Assembly: GCA_963693305.1 (NCBI GenBank) | Contig: OY855908.1 | Location: forward strand, 19,825,493 to 19,889,492 | Reading direction: 5' to 3' | Length of the DNA: 64,000 nucleotides | Origin: Meandrina meandrites | Lineage: Eukaryota > Cnidaria > Anthozoa > Scleractinia > Meandrinidae | In this document: one piece after another, positions 1 to 12,222 of the stretch | How positions within the stretch are numbered: the stretch's first letter is position 1 | How the letters are laid out: each line of letters begins with the position of its first letter | Position numbers and translations under genes: made by a program | The notes under the pieces: model-generated | Seen by the model: only the letters and a program-made list of their open reading frames with translations | What the model was told of the DNA's origin: nothing | The model's database searches: none

Positions 1-875
1 AAATCTCAGCTGTTTTTGGTAGATCATATCATAGCAGCCATCCACCTTGCAAATGTCACAATACCCTAGATATGAAACAAGGTCAAACAATGAAATTTCC
101 TCGCAGTAGACCGATTCTGTGACGGCTGTCAAACAGGCGACCTCAGTAATAATTGTCTCAACAACCCTCCAGTAAACAATAGGAATGGATTACAATAGAG
201 GAGACTATGATATTTCTTTGTTCAAAAGTTCTCGATGACTTCATGATGAGTGCGTAGATGACAGATCAGCTCTGCACAGCCATGCCCTGTATCAGGCAGA
301 TCGCCTGGACAGTCCTTGAGTTCAATTGCTAGACAATACGAACTACCTATTGTTTGATTAGCTGCGTCATCGGTATTAAAAGGAGCCGAGATGTCGCTAT
401 GCTGAAAAGTAAAGTTCTTGACTTTGTTTTTATAAAGTTCGAAGAGACAGCATTGATGACGCAAAATCCAAAAACACTTGACTATATAATGGCTTTTTCT
501 TTTTCCTAAATAAAATGTGCTGTTTTGCCTATGTTGCAAAGAGCTGTTTTAATTTTTTAGTTTTAGACACGTGCCCAGGGCGCGCTAAGCTACAAGCTAA
601 ATCGTACAAGATCTTTTTGTTTATTTAAAGAAAATTATTATTGTGATCACGGGGTGTAGTGATGAGCCACACCGGAAATTGCAGTGATTAGCAGTTTTAC
701 AGCTTTAAGAAGTTCCTGTGGCTTCTCACAATAGGTTTGATGACACATCAATCATTAAAAAAGCTCAGTTACACAATTATTGACAGTTGATGATGTACAA
801 GTAATCTACAAAATACCCTCGCGATCTTTTCAATACTTCATTCGTGCCCTTCATTTCACAGCTGCGGTACAAGCC
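1..875. other. Upstream intergenic DNA, no gene recognised
   Basis: No stretch here has convincing coding character or a recognisable domain; the open frames are short and composition-like. The last few hundred bases should hold the promoter and 5' UTR of the PNGase F-like gene that starts at 876, but no clear TATA box or other named site was seen. Confidence 0.5.
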
Positions 876-3800
876 ATGATGCTTTGTTTAAGGTCGGTAG
901 CCGTTGTAGCCCTGCTCGCTGTTATTCCGTGCGTGGTGTTCTCCGCAGAGATTCCAAATCTTCAACCCGGCGATGATGCTCCCTCGTTTGTTCTTCAAGC
1001 AATTGATTGCAAAGTTGGAACAAATGATGTCCTTCTCAAGTACGGATCAGGCAACGATTCAAACATCCATGGGCCCATCTTGTTCTTAGCCCACACCAAT
1101 AGATCAGGGTTCCTGGAACGTCTTCTGTCCGATCCAGATTCTTTTAAGGAGCTTTTGGAGAACTCTCCAGACAACACAAACTACGTGTTTCTTTTTTATG
1201 CGACTTCTTCGTCCACAGTCAGAGCTGTCGCTCAAGAGTTCGCACAGAGATTTGATTCTGCCCTGGATACTTATTATAGTAAAAGGTAAGTGCAGTTCGG
1301 GAACGCCGTCCTTACCCTTGACGTTTCTTTTTATTTTATTTTTATGCAAGAAAGTAATGTGACCAGAAAGCTGTATGTCAGAGCCGTCCTTGTATTTGTC
1401 AGCGAAGATTATTAAGAGTATTCTGAGTCCTTGACACTTTTTCAATCTCAAAATATCCTCTCAAGAAAGTGAGAATGAACAAAGGCATCAGGCGTGATTT
1501 GGCATGCCTCTTCATAGAAAATGATAAACTAATAGGTCAGGCCAAAGATTGGGAAATATTAACACTGAATAAACAAATTGTTGCAGAATAACACGGAACG
1601 CGCGGGAACTCCACAAAACCATCAAGGTTAGCTCTTGCCCGCCTCGCTTCGTGTTCCGGAAACCAAAAATTTTACTTAGTTTATTACCTAGCGGAAATAC
1701 CTTTTAACGAGATACTAAACGTAACAACTAATAACTTTAAACAGGCGGGATGGCTAATGTGTGTTCAAGCTCAGTTTTGGATTTGCTGTATTTTTTTTTA
1801 ATTCAGTAGTAAACATCAGAAAATTACTTTGCGTCATGGAAGAAGTGCAACATAACACTTGTCTTGTCCACAATTCAAGATACTTCTTGTAAATCTGATT
1901 TAACCTTTTGATAAGGAGTGGGGACAGAATTGTTTTGAATTGTTTTCCAACTGATGTACATGCCGCAATCACTGAAATGTACACCAATGACACATGAATG
2001 TGTAAACTAAATTGATATTTCAGAAATATTCAGTGTTTTGCTTGAACGAAACATGCTCAAAATCAGTGGCTGTTAAAAAACAATTCTGGCAGAGAGCCAT
2101 GCACGTGCAGCTTTAATGTCTTCTATATCTAATGACTGATGGAGTACTTTGGGGGGAGGAGAAGGGGTATCGGGATAAAAAAAAATGACAACTGAAACTG
2201 ACAACAAAGTGTGCAGTGGTTAACAGATCGACCGATTTGTGTAAAATGTGTTTTTAGAAAGAAATTTTAAAAAATTTAACCTACTACTGACCATTACTTT
2301 TGTCCATGGCCAACGGAGCTTATTAAATTAGAAAATAATTACAGCCATGCATTATTTGGATGCCGACTCATTTCGCGGTATCTAAAAATAACCTGTTTAT
2401 CTTTAACATAGAAATGTAATTAAGCCTCGAGTTCCATGTCCCAAGCTCAGAATATCGGGTTTTTGTAGACGCTATTCATTTCTAGCATAACCCACTGACC
2501 TTCTATTAGGTAATCGCGCAATCTGATTGGCTATACAGGTGCCGTCTATTGATCGATAGATGACTCTCGGAGCGCGCGCTCAGCTTTTCACTGAATTTTA
2601 TCGACCAAAAGCTTCAATAAATTAATTCTAACGATATTCTGTGTTTAACAGATCAGCCACTGGGTTTTGCTACAACAATTAGACGGCTCGCTCTCGATTT
2701 CTATCTTTCTGTAGTTGGCTCGGGGCTTCGGCCCTCGCCAACTATCAGCTGATAGAAACCTCGAGCTTACCGTCTAATTGTTAATTATTGCATTAATGTT
2801 AACATAATTTTCAATTTCTTATCACGGCGCGAATGTAAATAAAGTTTTTCAGAAAACCGTTAATCATGCTATACATTTTATATTTTAATACGTTCTTATG
2901 GTATTTCCAAGAATCTTGGAATAGATGAAGAGAACATCCCTGATTTATGACATTCCTCTTTTAAAAGTTGTTGTCATAATTGTTAATTTTTTGAACTGGC
3001 TTGGCTAGAATACATTTTCGATTGGTTTTTTTTTTGTGTGTAGATGTCGGAAAGACTCAAGTTTGTCAAGTCGTAAGCGCAGATTCCCCTTTTCTTCTGG
3101 GCCAAAACCTTCCATGAGATTATTCAAAGAGAGCTGGATTTCACGGATGTACTTCGCGACATTCCCCGTTTCTACCCTGGGGAATTGGATCCCACGGGTA
3201 TTATCCCAGTGGTACTGCTCCGGTCATGGGTGTGGCTTCGATCAGATCGTCATTGAAAATGTTAGAGGTAATCTTGGCTTTTTGGTATTCGTTTATGAGA
3301 AAAATTAATTCATCGATTAACCTTTACTTACAAATCTCATAAATATAACATAAAAGCTTCCGCAGCTTCCTAAATACAAAACAAAGATAAGTCTAAGAAC
3401 ATTTCACGCAAGTGGCGCCACCTACAGTGGAGCTCTTATACACTTTGCGAACTGGAATATCTTAAAATCACTTGAAAAAATATTAACAATGCTTGTTCTG
3501 TTTTCAAGGTGATGTAATATTTTGTACTATTCATGATTTTTGCATATTCTAAGTTTATATTTTGGGCCACAATGCAAGCTACTGATTTTCCAGTAAATTT
3601 TTTTGGTTCACCCATTAAAGAGTTGTTGTTGTAATTTCAACCTTAGCCATTATTCAATGTTTCGGTAACAAAAGCTGGAGTAAATAAATTCGCACAAATT
3701 GATAGTTGAATTGACGTTAGGGCTAGTTCGAGACTGCCATCCCTGGGGAAAAATTCAACACTACCCTAGCTATCAAATAATTTAGCTCTGAATAATTTCT

Positions 3801-6800
3801 TCACTACTAGTTCATAAAACAAGAACTTTACTTGTATTACTACGTAAAATTAGTGCTTATGCTGTCCGAAGCTTTTCCATGGAATTTATCATTGCTTTGT
3901 TGCAGGTGAAATTCATCGCGTGTCAAAGCGTTTAGATGCTCGTTATGATTGGCTTCCATCTCCCACCACACTCGCCAAATATGATCATCTGTTGGTGGAA
4001 TATGTGGGTGACGCTTGCGATTCAAACATGTCAATCAATATCAACGATGATTATCTCGCCCTCGTTTCTATGGAAGGCGCGAAATGTTCATACTTTACAA
4101 AGGTCAGTAGCCTCCCCTTCGCCTTCCCGTCCGCCCCCACGAAGAAGGGAAAAGCCCTGGGGACGAGGTTGTAAGTCCTTGGGATGGGGACTTCAATGAA
4201 CAGGTCCACTGCGGGTGGCTTGGTCTTTCTAATATCAGATATTTAGTAACTCTGTGATATGTTTAATTTTCCTTTAGGTTCAAAACTGTGAAAAAAACGG
4301 CGCCCGTGGTGTTTTGGTGTACGCTTCTCCGTCCCAGGCTCTAGTAGACATGAACTGTAACGGCTCAGAATGCAACACTCCGCTCAGCATTCCAGCTTCC
4401 ATGATTCCATATGACGTGGGATATGAATTGAAAAGAACTCTTAATTCATACGTACGTTTTCAGACGACACCCTCCGATACGTTTGTATTTGGAATTGATG
4501 GAGAAGGAAAGGTACAAGAAGCAGGCTGGTTTTTGTATCCTTCTTTGCTCTTCCTGGCATTTCAGGCCCAGTGGTAAGTTCTGCTTTTTATGTAAAAGTA
4601 TCTAGAAAGTAGCTGGTTTAGTTGTTGCTTTTGTTTTTCATATCCAAGCATGTTACTTTACTTCTAAATGAATCACATTCACTCACTTACTCATGCCCTT
4701 TACGCCGGGTGGCATGTACGTCTGCTGGTCTTTCGCCGTGACTTGAATGCTGCTCCAGGTCCTTCCCCATCTCTTCAATTTCCTTCTCTACTGTCCGCCG
4801 CCACATGACCTTTGGACGGCTCCTCCTTCGTTTTCCCTCTGGCGTCCAATTCAGAGGGGTTTTGGCGATGGAGGCCGCTTGGCTGGTGACATGACTAGTC
4901 CACCTCCAGCGTCTCCTCATCAGGATGGCAGCCATGGATTTAGCTCCAGATCGTTCGAGCAGGTCTTTGTTTGAGATGATATTAGGCCAAAAGATGCGTA
5001 GTATCCGACGGAGGCTCTTGGTGTGAAATTGTGATAGCTTTTTTATCCTTCTCGGTCAATCGCCAGCATTCCGAACCGCACAAGAGAGTTGTTGTGGGGA
5101 CAGCTGTGACAGAGTTTCAGCATGGTGCGCCATACTTTGCTCATCATGTTAAGAGAGTTTCTGGCCTTGTTGAGACGGCTCTGGATGTCCAGGTCTGTTC
5201 CTTCATCTCTGCTGATGCTGCTGCCGAGATAGGTGACCGTGTATGAGAGGTCTTCATACTCAACCTGGACTGTTCTTCTGCTGGTGGTGTTCCGAGCCAT
5301 AATTTTAGTTTATTGCTGCTGATGTTAAAGCCTACTTGCTGTTGAGTCGCCGAGTCTTCTCTTGAATGTGTGAATGTGTGTGTGATAGAAATGCTAAATC
5401 TTGCCCTCGGCGTGGATGCCAGAAGTCCGTCTGCGCAGCTGCCAAGATTCTCGTTGCTGTTTCCGTAACAAGAGTTTTTAACAAAAACCCCCAACCTGGA
5501 GGGCCATTAGACTGCTCTTTGTCTGGCCCTCACTTCGACCTGTCTGGCATGGGTGATCCTACCAGGATCTCAAGAGGTCCAACCATGGTGGCTGGACTTC
5601 AGGGTCACTGGGGCATCAAGGTGACAATCTAATCGGGGAAGTTCTATATTAACTAATGAATGAATTTCCCAAAACAAGCAGATGGTCTATCATGCATTGC
5701 TTTCAAAACCCAAATCATTTATAGCTTTCAAATAGCTTTGAAATGCTTTAAAATTTGGGCAGTCGAGAGCTCAGAAAATAGTGAGTTGACAAGATGGAAG
5801 AGACTTCATAACTACCTTAAACTAATCAGAGTTTGTTTGTATTTGCAGGTTTAACTACAAAACGCAACTGCTAAAGAACCTGACAACAGGGGACGCTGTC
5901 GTAATAAATGTGTTTAACCACACAGTGATGCAAGGAGAGGAAGGAGTTACTGCTACAGTCGATCTACCGTCTATTGATGGTAAAACTTGCTTCTTGACTC
6001 ACATTTTGTTCGGTCATGACACTTACCACCATCATTAGCAAAAAATCCGTTTTCACATATCATAATGCAAACATAGAATAACATATGCTAAAAACCAAAT
6101 GATAGACACGTCTATTCTTACTAGGAGTCAGGAGTCACAATTAATTTTACCCCCTCTGAATGGTATACGTCTCCATGGTATATTACCTCCATCAAATAGC
6201 TTTCCTTACAGTTCTCCATGAAGAGGCTAATTGTGAAATTGCAATGAATTGTTCTGGAGCATGAGACGACACTGCTCACATACAAAACACCTGTATCACA
6301 CGTGATACCTTTCTTTTCTGTCTTCAGAACTCCAGCAGTACGAACACGTGGAACTGGACTTCTCTTTGTCCTGCCCAGGCTCTAGAGATGACACATGTGC
6401 ACAATGGGATCACGTGGTACAGCTGTACGTTTGTTGTAACTCTTCCAGTGAACTGTGTGGCCTGGAACTAGGCAGATGGATAACGCCTTTTAGACGGTAA
6501 GTGTCTTACAAAACAAGTACATCTACCAACCACAAATGTTTAGGCTGTTATACCTGTGAAAACATATGATTGAAAACCATCTACATAAAGATACTTTCTA
6601 GTGCCGGGACAGTTTTTTCTTAAAAGTGGTATGAATAGTTAAAACTATATAACTCAGGAATTAAAGTGAAAACAAGGCAAGGGAAATTTTTAAATGGCAG
6701 CTCAGAAGGGTAATGAAGAAAATGCGAAATTTACAACGAAATTGAAATTTTCTCTTTCTTTCTCAGACGCATCGGACGCTGGTTGACACCGGTAAAACCG

Positions 6801-7835
6801 CTGATCCCACTATTACAATCCGCAGACTTCAATTCCACCAACAAGTGTAATTTTACAATGAAAACAGTTCCTTGGGCGATGGCCTGGGTTCCATCACTTA
6901 ACATCAGACTTGTTAACAAAATAGAAGGTAACGACTATGCGAAAGCCACCCTTTCTTATCCAATGTCGTTTTCATCATGCAAATATATTTGTGTGTGTGG
7001 TTGGACACTGAAAAGAACCACTGACGCTATCAGACATTCATTACAAGAAGTCTCCATCTTGTGTTGTAATTCGCGCTATCAAATTTGCGAGAACTCAATG
7101 TTTAGATCTAAATTTCGTGAGAAAAATGACATGGGGAGGATATTCACAAGCGATTGCAGTCATGTTATTTGTCGAATAGTTTTTTCTATTAGGGAAACCG
7201 TTATAGAAGGGTCATTTTTAGTGATATTAAAACGATTTTAGATAATATTCCATTTTATTTGCAGCTAACACAAGTAATTATCTTTATTCATAGTGTCACC
7301 ACAATACAAGACATTCTATGCCATGGACAAGGCTCTAGTTCCGTTTAAAATCGTGCCCCTCTTCCGAGGAGGAACGTTCGACAAGAACTATAACAGCAAG
7401 TATACGCCATTTACTTTCGTTCGTCCAAAAGACACCGTGAAAGTGAAACTTGTTGCCACTATTACAGGTCACGGTAGTGACAACAACAACTGCGCGGAAT
7501 TCTGTGTCACGTCACATCACTTTGTGGTCAACAACAAGCAGAATTACACCCGCGTGTTTAAAAACGCGGGCACTGCCATGGGCTGTGCCGACCGTGTGCA
7601 AGAGGGAGTGGTACCTAACGAGCATGGCACGTGGTTGTATGGGCGGGACGGCTGGTGTGATGGGCAGGACGTTATCCCGTGGGTGGTTGACATAACTAGT
7701 GCACTTAATAAGGCTTCAAACAATACAATAGTGTATTTCGGTTGGTTTAACAACACGGACCCTAACCCCACCCGTGACCCTGGAAATATCATCATGTACT
7801 CATACCTGGTCTACTACAAGTATCTTAAACCGTAA
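876..7835 (+). CDS. Secreted PA-domain / PNGase F-like protein (8 exons)
   Basis: Exons 876-1285, 3044-3267, 3906-4102, 4278-4573, 5849-5979, 6328-6496, 6767-6927 and 7294-7835 join with matching phase at every intron and encode 709 residues. The start is the ATG at 876, which opens a signal peptide (MMLCLRSVAVVALLAVIPC). Residues about 235-340 (exons 3-4) resemble a PA domain (GARGVLVYASP, PASMIPYDVG). From about residue 420 the protein resembles peptide-N-glycosidase F: DDTCAQWDHVVQLYV, ELGRWITPFRR in the first half and HGTWLYGRDGWCDGQ, PWVVDIT in the last exon. Bacterial PNGase F removes N-glycans from glycoproteins; the Asp of QWDH plausibly matches its catalytic Asp60, but this alignment is inferred. 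Several N-glycosylation sequons fit a secreted or lumenal protein. The second exon was placed by phase (entry phase 2, exit phase 1); another frame there looks protein-like but has stops. Enzymatic activity is not shown. Confidence 0.85.
2674..2781. repeat. Inverted-repeat element in intron 1 of the PNGase F-like gene
   Basis: ACAATTAGACGG at the left edge is matched by CCGTCTAATTGT at the right edge, with further pairing inside (TTTCTATC against GATAGAAA). The centre is a GC-rich hairpin, GGCTCGGGGCTTCGGCCC. This is the form of a short non-autonomous DNA element. No target duplication could be fixed. Confidence 0.6.
4683..5500 (-). mobile_element. Truncated non-LTR retrotransposon (LINE) fragment
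   Basis: On the minus strand, broken frames encode the C-terminal part of a LINE polyprotein. One piece (5300-5043) has TYLGSSISRDEGTDLDIQSR and the next (4935-4687) has RRRWRWTSHV and LNWTPEGKRRRSRPK, the usual sequence after the reverse-transcriptase domain in many animal LINEs. The pieces lie in different frames, so the copy is dead and 5' truncated. It sits antisense in the intron between exons 4 and 5 of the PNGase F-like gene. Confidence 0.8.
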
Positions 7836-8174
7836 ACTGAAGACAACACTGCCTTTTTTCGTTCATGCTTCGTAAATTTTCAGTTTTAAACTCTTTCGAT
7901 TTTAAAACGGACATCGTAGATAACATAACGCAGGGAAGTTCCACCTGGTGACAACCTAATGCCTTTTATTCTCGCAAGGATTTCATTTACTTTAAGATTC
8001 GTTTAGAATTCTTGAAACTGTAAACTATGTTCTTAGAACGAAAAGGTTTACTCGTTTAGCGTAACAGATTGCATCAGTGTTGCGAAATTTTAACCTGCCA
8101 GTTTTAGCCCTCACTTGGGGCGTACGTAGGCTTATTTATGAATCACTAGAATTTCACTTACTCCGGCAGTTTGG

Positions 8175-8252
8175 TAGCCTCCTGCACAGGCGTCTTTGGG
8201 CTTGTCAAGCGTTCCTCCCCCAAGAGCCCAAAGACCTCTGCGCAGGAGGCTA
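8175..8252. repeat. Short hairpin / MITE-like palindrome
   Basis: TAGCCTCCTGCACAGGCGTC at the left pairs with the right arm ending GCGCAGGAGGCTA, and TTTGGGCT pairs with AGCCCAAA further in. The arms are about 28 bp around a 20-base loop. It looks like a small non-autonomous foldback element; no coding content. Confidence 0.7.
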
Positions 8253-9320
8253 GCAGTTTGGATGCCCAGTTCACCATTGCGGTGTTGCGACTTTTTATAG
8301 CCCAAAGTAAAACAATACATCGATTCTACGTGAATTGAATAGTTTTAAGTTCAACAACTAAATTTCTAGATAATAACATACCACTCTAGCAATGTATGAA
8401 TAATTATCGTTTTTCAAAACTAAATCACGTGATCGTCGCTTAACTCAAAACAGTAAAAAGTTGCTTAAAAATAATCGGTATTAGCGGCCACCTTGATTGT
8501 GCGCGTTAAAGAATTTGGCCTTGCTCCCTTCGAATGCAAGCTGGGAGAGCCGCCGTTTGTCCTACCAAACGTTATTTCAGCGTTGTGTAAGCCGAAATAT
8601 TGTAGCCGGGAGTTTATGTCAACCTAGAATTTACGTGTTTTATTACTGGGGTGGAATCAAAAAAGACCTTGCAAAAGGTAATTATTTCTACATAACAACG
8701 GAGGAAAGAGAACGATGCCTTTTTAATCACAGTTTGTATCGTTTTCATAATTTTTTAATTTTGAGCAGTCGTATTATTTGGCATGCGTAAAATAATTTTA
8801 AGTTGTGTTTGTCTATAGCTTGTCTATGCTATTTTATAACGAGAGGAAATCAGCTGAATCAAGTAAAGGGGAATATTAAACAAAATAACAAAATGCGAAG
8901 AAAACAAAATTTAAAATGATTTATTTAGACAATTGACTTAACAGTATTAAAACAAGAAGAAGTGATTGTAGGGTCATTGTATTCTTTGATCCCAAACATC
9001 TCGATTCTTCATACAATATCAAAACGTGAGAGCCATTTATCCGTGGCAGACTGGTGACGAGAAACTTCATGTACCTTCATATTCTCGCAACAAACATTTA
9101 AAGGGTGTTTAGCAACATGCAAGGAGCCTGCAAAACTACTGACTACGGAGCCGACTGTTCAGTACTTACAATTGTGATTTGCTACGCAGCGCAATCTCAG
9201 CTAAAGAACTGTCCAGATACCACTACCAAAGTCATAAATTGCTCGTGGCCCTCATCAATAAATAAAGGTGAAAAAGTACGAAGTTTAAAATTAAAATTCT
9301 ATTTTTTACAAAACCAAAAA

Positions 9321-9428
9321 GAGCGAGTGACACACACGCACACCAACCGACGGCCTGGCCAGTACCTTACGCATGTGCACAGGTACTGGCCAGGCCGTGG
9401 GTTGGTGTTCGAGTTTGTCACTTGCTCT
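9321..9428. repeat. Inverted repeat with perfect 17-bp inner arms
   Basis: CGGCCTGGCCAGTACCT and its exact reverse complement AGGTACTGGCCAGGCCG flank a 13-base loop. Pairing continues outward less perfectly (GAGCGAGTGACA against TGTCACTTGCTC), giving arms of roughly 45 bases. MITE or foldback remnant. Confidence 0.7.
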
Positions 9429-10383
9429 GTTTATTTTTTTACAAGTATGCAAGGTAGCAGAAATCTGCATAGTAACTAGCTTACCTCTCCTAAGCAAAGT
9501 TAGAAGGAAACATATTTATCAGAAGTGTCAGTTGAGAAATGCATTGAGAACAACAAGAACTTTTCCAACTTGAGATCTTGCGACTGGTTGTACTTTTATT
9601 TGTTTGTGTTTAAAGACTTGAACTTTGGTTAAACAATTTAGAAATCTGCGAGTAAAAGTCAGCTTGTATAGCGCAATAGTCTTAGTTTTGCTTGTTGTAA
9701 AGATGAAACCACATTCTGAAAATAAAGTAATCAATATAACCATGTTACATGAGTGTTACATTGATTCTTGAACATTGATTGGCACAGTTTTTCGTCCCCG
9801 CCTCTGTAATAGAAATAAAAAACAGCTAGGCAAACAAAGAAAAAAAAACAAAAGAAAGCAAACAAACTGCGGTGCCTTGCATACCATCCGGAACAGAATC
9901 GACTGGAACGGAAGTTTTTGGAAAGTTCGTTTCGAAAATTAAAGCTTGGTCACTCGTGGAGGATAATAATAATAACTTTATTTCCGTGTCAAAAATGTTT
10001 AGCTGAGGGGAAAAGTCCCCTCTACTAATTGTGGACACCTACCTAAAAAACTAAAACATAATTACAGCTATTACAATAATTAATATAAGTTAAAAAAAGG
10101 GAGCTATTTACATGATAAAAATTTATGTGATAAAAATACTATATACATGATTATTATTAAAATTCACAGAGGTGGCAGTTGCAGCGTTCATTGTTTAGAA
10201 AGTTACTGAAGTCGCGTTTCCGAATTGTTTTCTTAAATGTATTAAGGGACTGACAGTTTCTTTCAATATACTGGAAATATTGTTTCATTAGACATTCCTA
10301 CTCCGCAACAATATGGGCCCTAGTTTGTCCAGCAGTGCTTGCGTCCTACTCAGCCGTCAAAACCGTGATAAATAGGGTGATCT

Positions 10384-10544
10384 GGTAAAAAATAGAAAAA
10401 CGATCTCTGGTTAAAAAATTGTTTAAAACGAGCTTTCGACTGCCAGCCTGTAGTCTTTAAAGACTTGTTAAAGACTACAGACTGGTAGTCGAAAGCTAGT
10501 TTTAAACAAATTTCTAACCAGAGATCGTTTTTCTATTATTTACC
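10384..10544. repeat. Long imperfect palindrome, about 75-bp arms
   Basis: The left arm (GGTAAAAAATAGAAAAACGA, then CTTTCGACTGCCAGCCTGTA) is repeated inverted on the right (TACAGACTGGTAGTCGAAAG, ending TTTCTATTATTTACC). The inner boundary is TTTAAAGACTTGTTAAAG. It resembles a snap-back copy of one element end, since the GTCGAAAGCT arm recalls the GGCGAAAGCTT end of the Penelope-like element at 27793-29693. That link is only suggestive. Confidence 0.6.
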
Positions 10545-10680
10545 AAATTTCTTATCCTGGTTACTCATCTATTTTTAAACGGGTGATCTGTTACTGAAAA
10601 TTTTGATCTCCTCGAGAAGCAGCTAACGGCACAAATGAATGAAATGATCCTTGTACCGTGTAAGCAATTTACATTTCAAC

Positions 10681-10751
10681 GCTCCAACGGGATTTGAACC
10701 CATGACCTCCGTGATACCCGTGCGATGCTCTACCAACTGAGCTATGAAACC
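10681..10751 (-). mobile_element. tRNA-derived SINE head (tRNA-like, not a functional tRNA)
   Basis: Read on the minus strand this has a good A box (TAGCTCAGTTGGTAGAGC) and B box (GGGTTCAAATCCC) in tRNA spacing, which are the internal RNA polymerase III promoter parts. The anticodon arm does not pair properly and lacks the T before the anticodon, and the acceptor ends do not match, so it is not called as a tRNA gene. A tRNA-derived SINE or tRNA pseudogene is the best reading. Confidence 0.75.
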
Positions 10752-11535
10752 TTGATACGTTGGGAACAGGTCAATTGTAGAATCTAATACCCGAAAATGG
10801 AGCGGATATTGCAATTAGGTACAGCTAATTGCAATAAGGTTGTCATAGAAAAAAGCAAAATGAAAAAGGCAAATAGGAAGAAATTAGGCATTACAACGAT
10901 ATGTTTGAGACATGGGAGCGAAGTGATCTTTACAGGTATGCTTGTCTGGGACAAGATTTGTTCGAAAATTACAACTTGGAAATAACTGATGAAAGTATGC
11001 TTATTTATTTATGATGAAAGTTGAGAATTAACACCAAAGAAGTATTCGTGGTGATCCCGTTTGTGGAGCAAAGGAAAATAAAAGTCGTAGCAAGTAAATC
11101 TATTTTACTGCCCTCGTTGGATTGCCGAATCAGTGAACATTTTTACATTTTGGCGGAATAAACAGCGCATATATATATATAGCTTATACAGTAGCGAATA
11201 CACACAAATACACTGTATGAGTATATAGCATTGATCATCACAATTTTGGGTTAACCGTGATACGAGCGACCTCGTTTTGAAATCGAAGGCTTAATTCTCA
11301 TCTCTCCTCAGTGATTCAACAAAAACGAAAGAACCGTTCAGCAAATAACGCTTTGATTACACACGACTTCTAATAACTTGCTTTTGAAACACACCTCACC
11401 GCTTACCACCGACCATAATAAAACAAACGGCTACCTTTTGGCTTAAGCCGAAATTTTTTAGAAGTGAAATCTGATGTCAACTGAAATATAAGCAACTCCG
11501 TATTCTGATTTTATAGTGTCAGCAAAAATTAATCT

Positions 11536-12222
11536 TTACATTTTAATTGTTTTCTCATCATCACTGGCTTCGTGAACAGATGAAGTATCCTGTTTTAAGG
11601 CGGAATCAGCGCTGTCAACGTTGGCTAGTTCGCATTGCAGTACATCACTCAGTACCGCGGGGGAAGAGTGAAGTCTCGCCCGGCGGCGGACCATTTCACC
11701 ATTTTCAGGAAGTCGAATCTTAGGTAGAGCTAAACTCTTTCGATGTTTAAGCGGCGCAGGAAATTCCGCGCTTTTGTCCTGTCTGTATGGTAAGGGCCAC
11801 ACGACTAGGCCTTGTTGAGTGGCTTGTAATGGCGGTAAACGTTTCAATTCAAGGAAGCTCATAGGTGATCTTGAAATATATTCAGAGTGCCTTCGCTGAC
11901 ACAACTTTTCTTCTCGTTTCCCCGTATTTGTGAGTAAGTCTCCTTTATCGGCAACATGGGTTAGTACTGCACTTCTCACATTCAGCCTGTTTTCGCTTGA
12001 TTTTCCAGGCTCAATTGCCTTCAATTCCCGTCTTAACGAAACAAGATTACGTTGAATATTTCGCAATTCACGTTGCTCTTCTTTCGCTAGGTTTCCAAGC
12101 GTTCGCCCAAGCCTTTCTTTTTCTCGTTCATTCTTTAGTTTGGCCTCGACAACATTTTTGATAAGTTTCCGACGTAAAGCCTGTGCTTTCTCGTCATTTT
12201 CCTCATCTTCAGCGACTATCAT
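11536..12222 (-). CDS. Hypothetical coiled-coil protein, 228 aa, intronless
   Basis: This is an uninterrupted frame from ATG (12222) to TAA. Residues about 5-70 are rich in Glu, Lys, Arg and Leu with a repeating pattern typical of a long alpha-helical coiled coil (for example KNEREKERLGRTLGNLAKEE). The rest is low in hydrophobic segments and looks disordered: a basic, Pro-containing middle and an acidic tail ending SSVHEASDDEKTIKM. There is no signal peptide, membrane span or recognised domain, and no named family came to mind. Its length and the coding-like composition make it a likely real gene; it could also be one exon of a longer gene whose upstream part was not seen. Confidence 0.65.
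   Translation of the reverse strand: MIVAEDEENDEKAQALRRKLIKNVVEAKLKNEREKERLGRTLGNLAKEEQRELRNIQRNLVSLRRELKAIEPGKSSENRLNVRSAVLTHVADKGDLLTNTGKREEKLCQRRHSEYISRSPMSFLELKRLPPLQATQQGLVVWPLPYRQDKSAEFPAPLKHRKSLALPKIRLPENGEMVRRRARLHSSPAVLSDVLQCELANVDSADSALKQDTSSVHEASDDEKTIKM

Larger units (their letters stand above)
7836..11535. other. Intergenic region with small repeats
   Basis: This gap between the PNGase F-like gene and the coiled-coil gene holds three foldback elements and a tRNA-like sequence, listed separately. Other open frames (for example 8497-8790 and 9105-9479) have no recognisable domain or homologue and are not called. No polyadenylation signal of the AATAAA type was noticed close behind the stop at 7835. 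Confidence 0.5.

Noticed and set aside
3044..3243. Frameshift or pseudogene in exon 2 of the PNGase F-like gene, because another frame looks protein-like
   Set aside because: The frame that fits both flanking introns is open and contains a sensible stretch (GNWIPRVLSQWYCSGHGCG); the other frame has an early stop.
9105..9479. Cys-containing open frame that could be a secreted-peptide exon
   Set aside because: No clear signal peptide, domain or partner exons, and its second half overlaps a hairpin repeat.
10681..10751. Functional tRNA gene on the minus strand
   Set aside because: A and B boxes are good, but the anticodon and acceptor arms do not pair and the base before the anticodon is not T.
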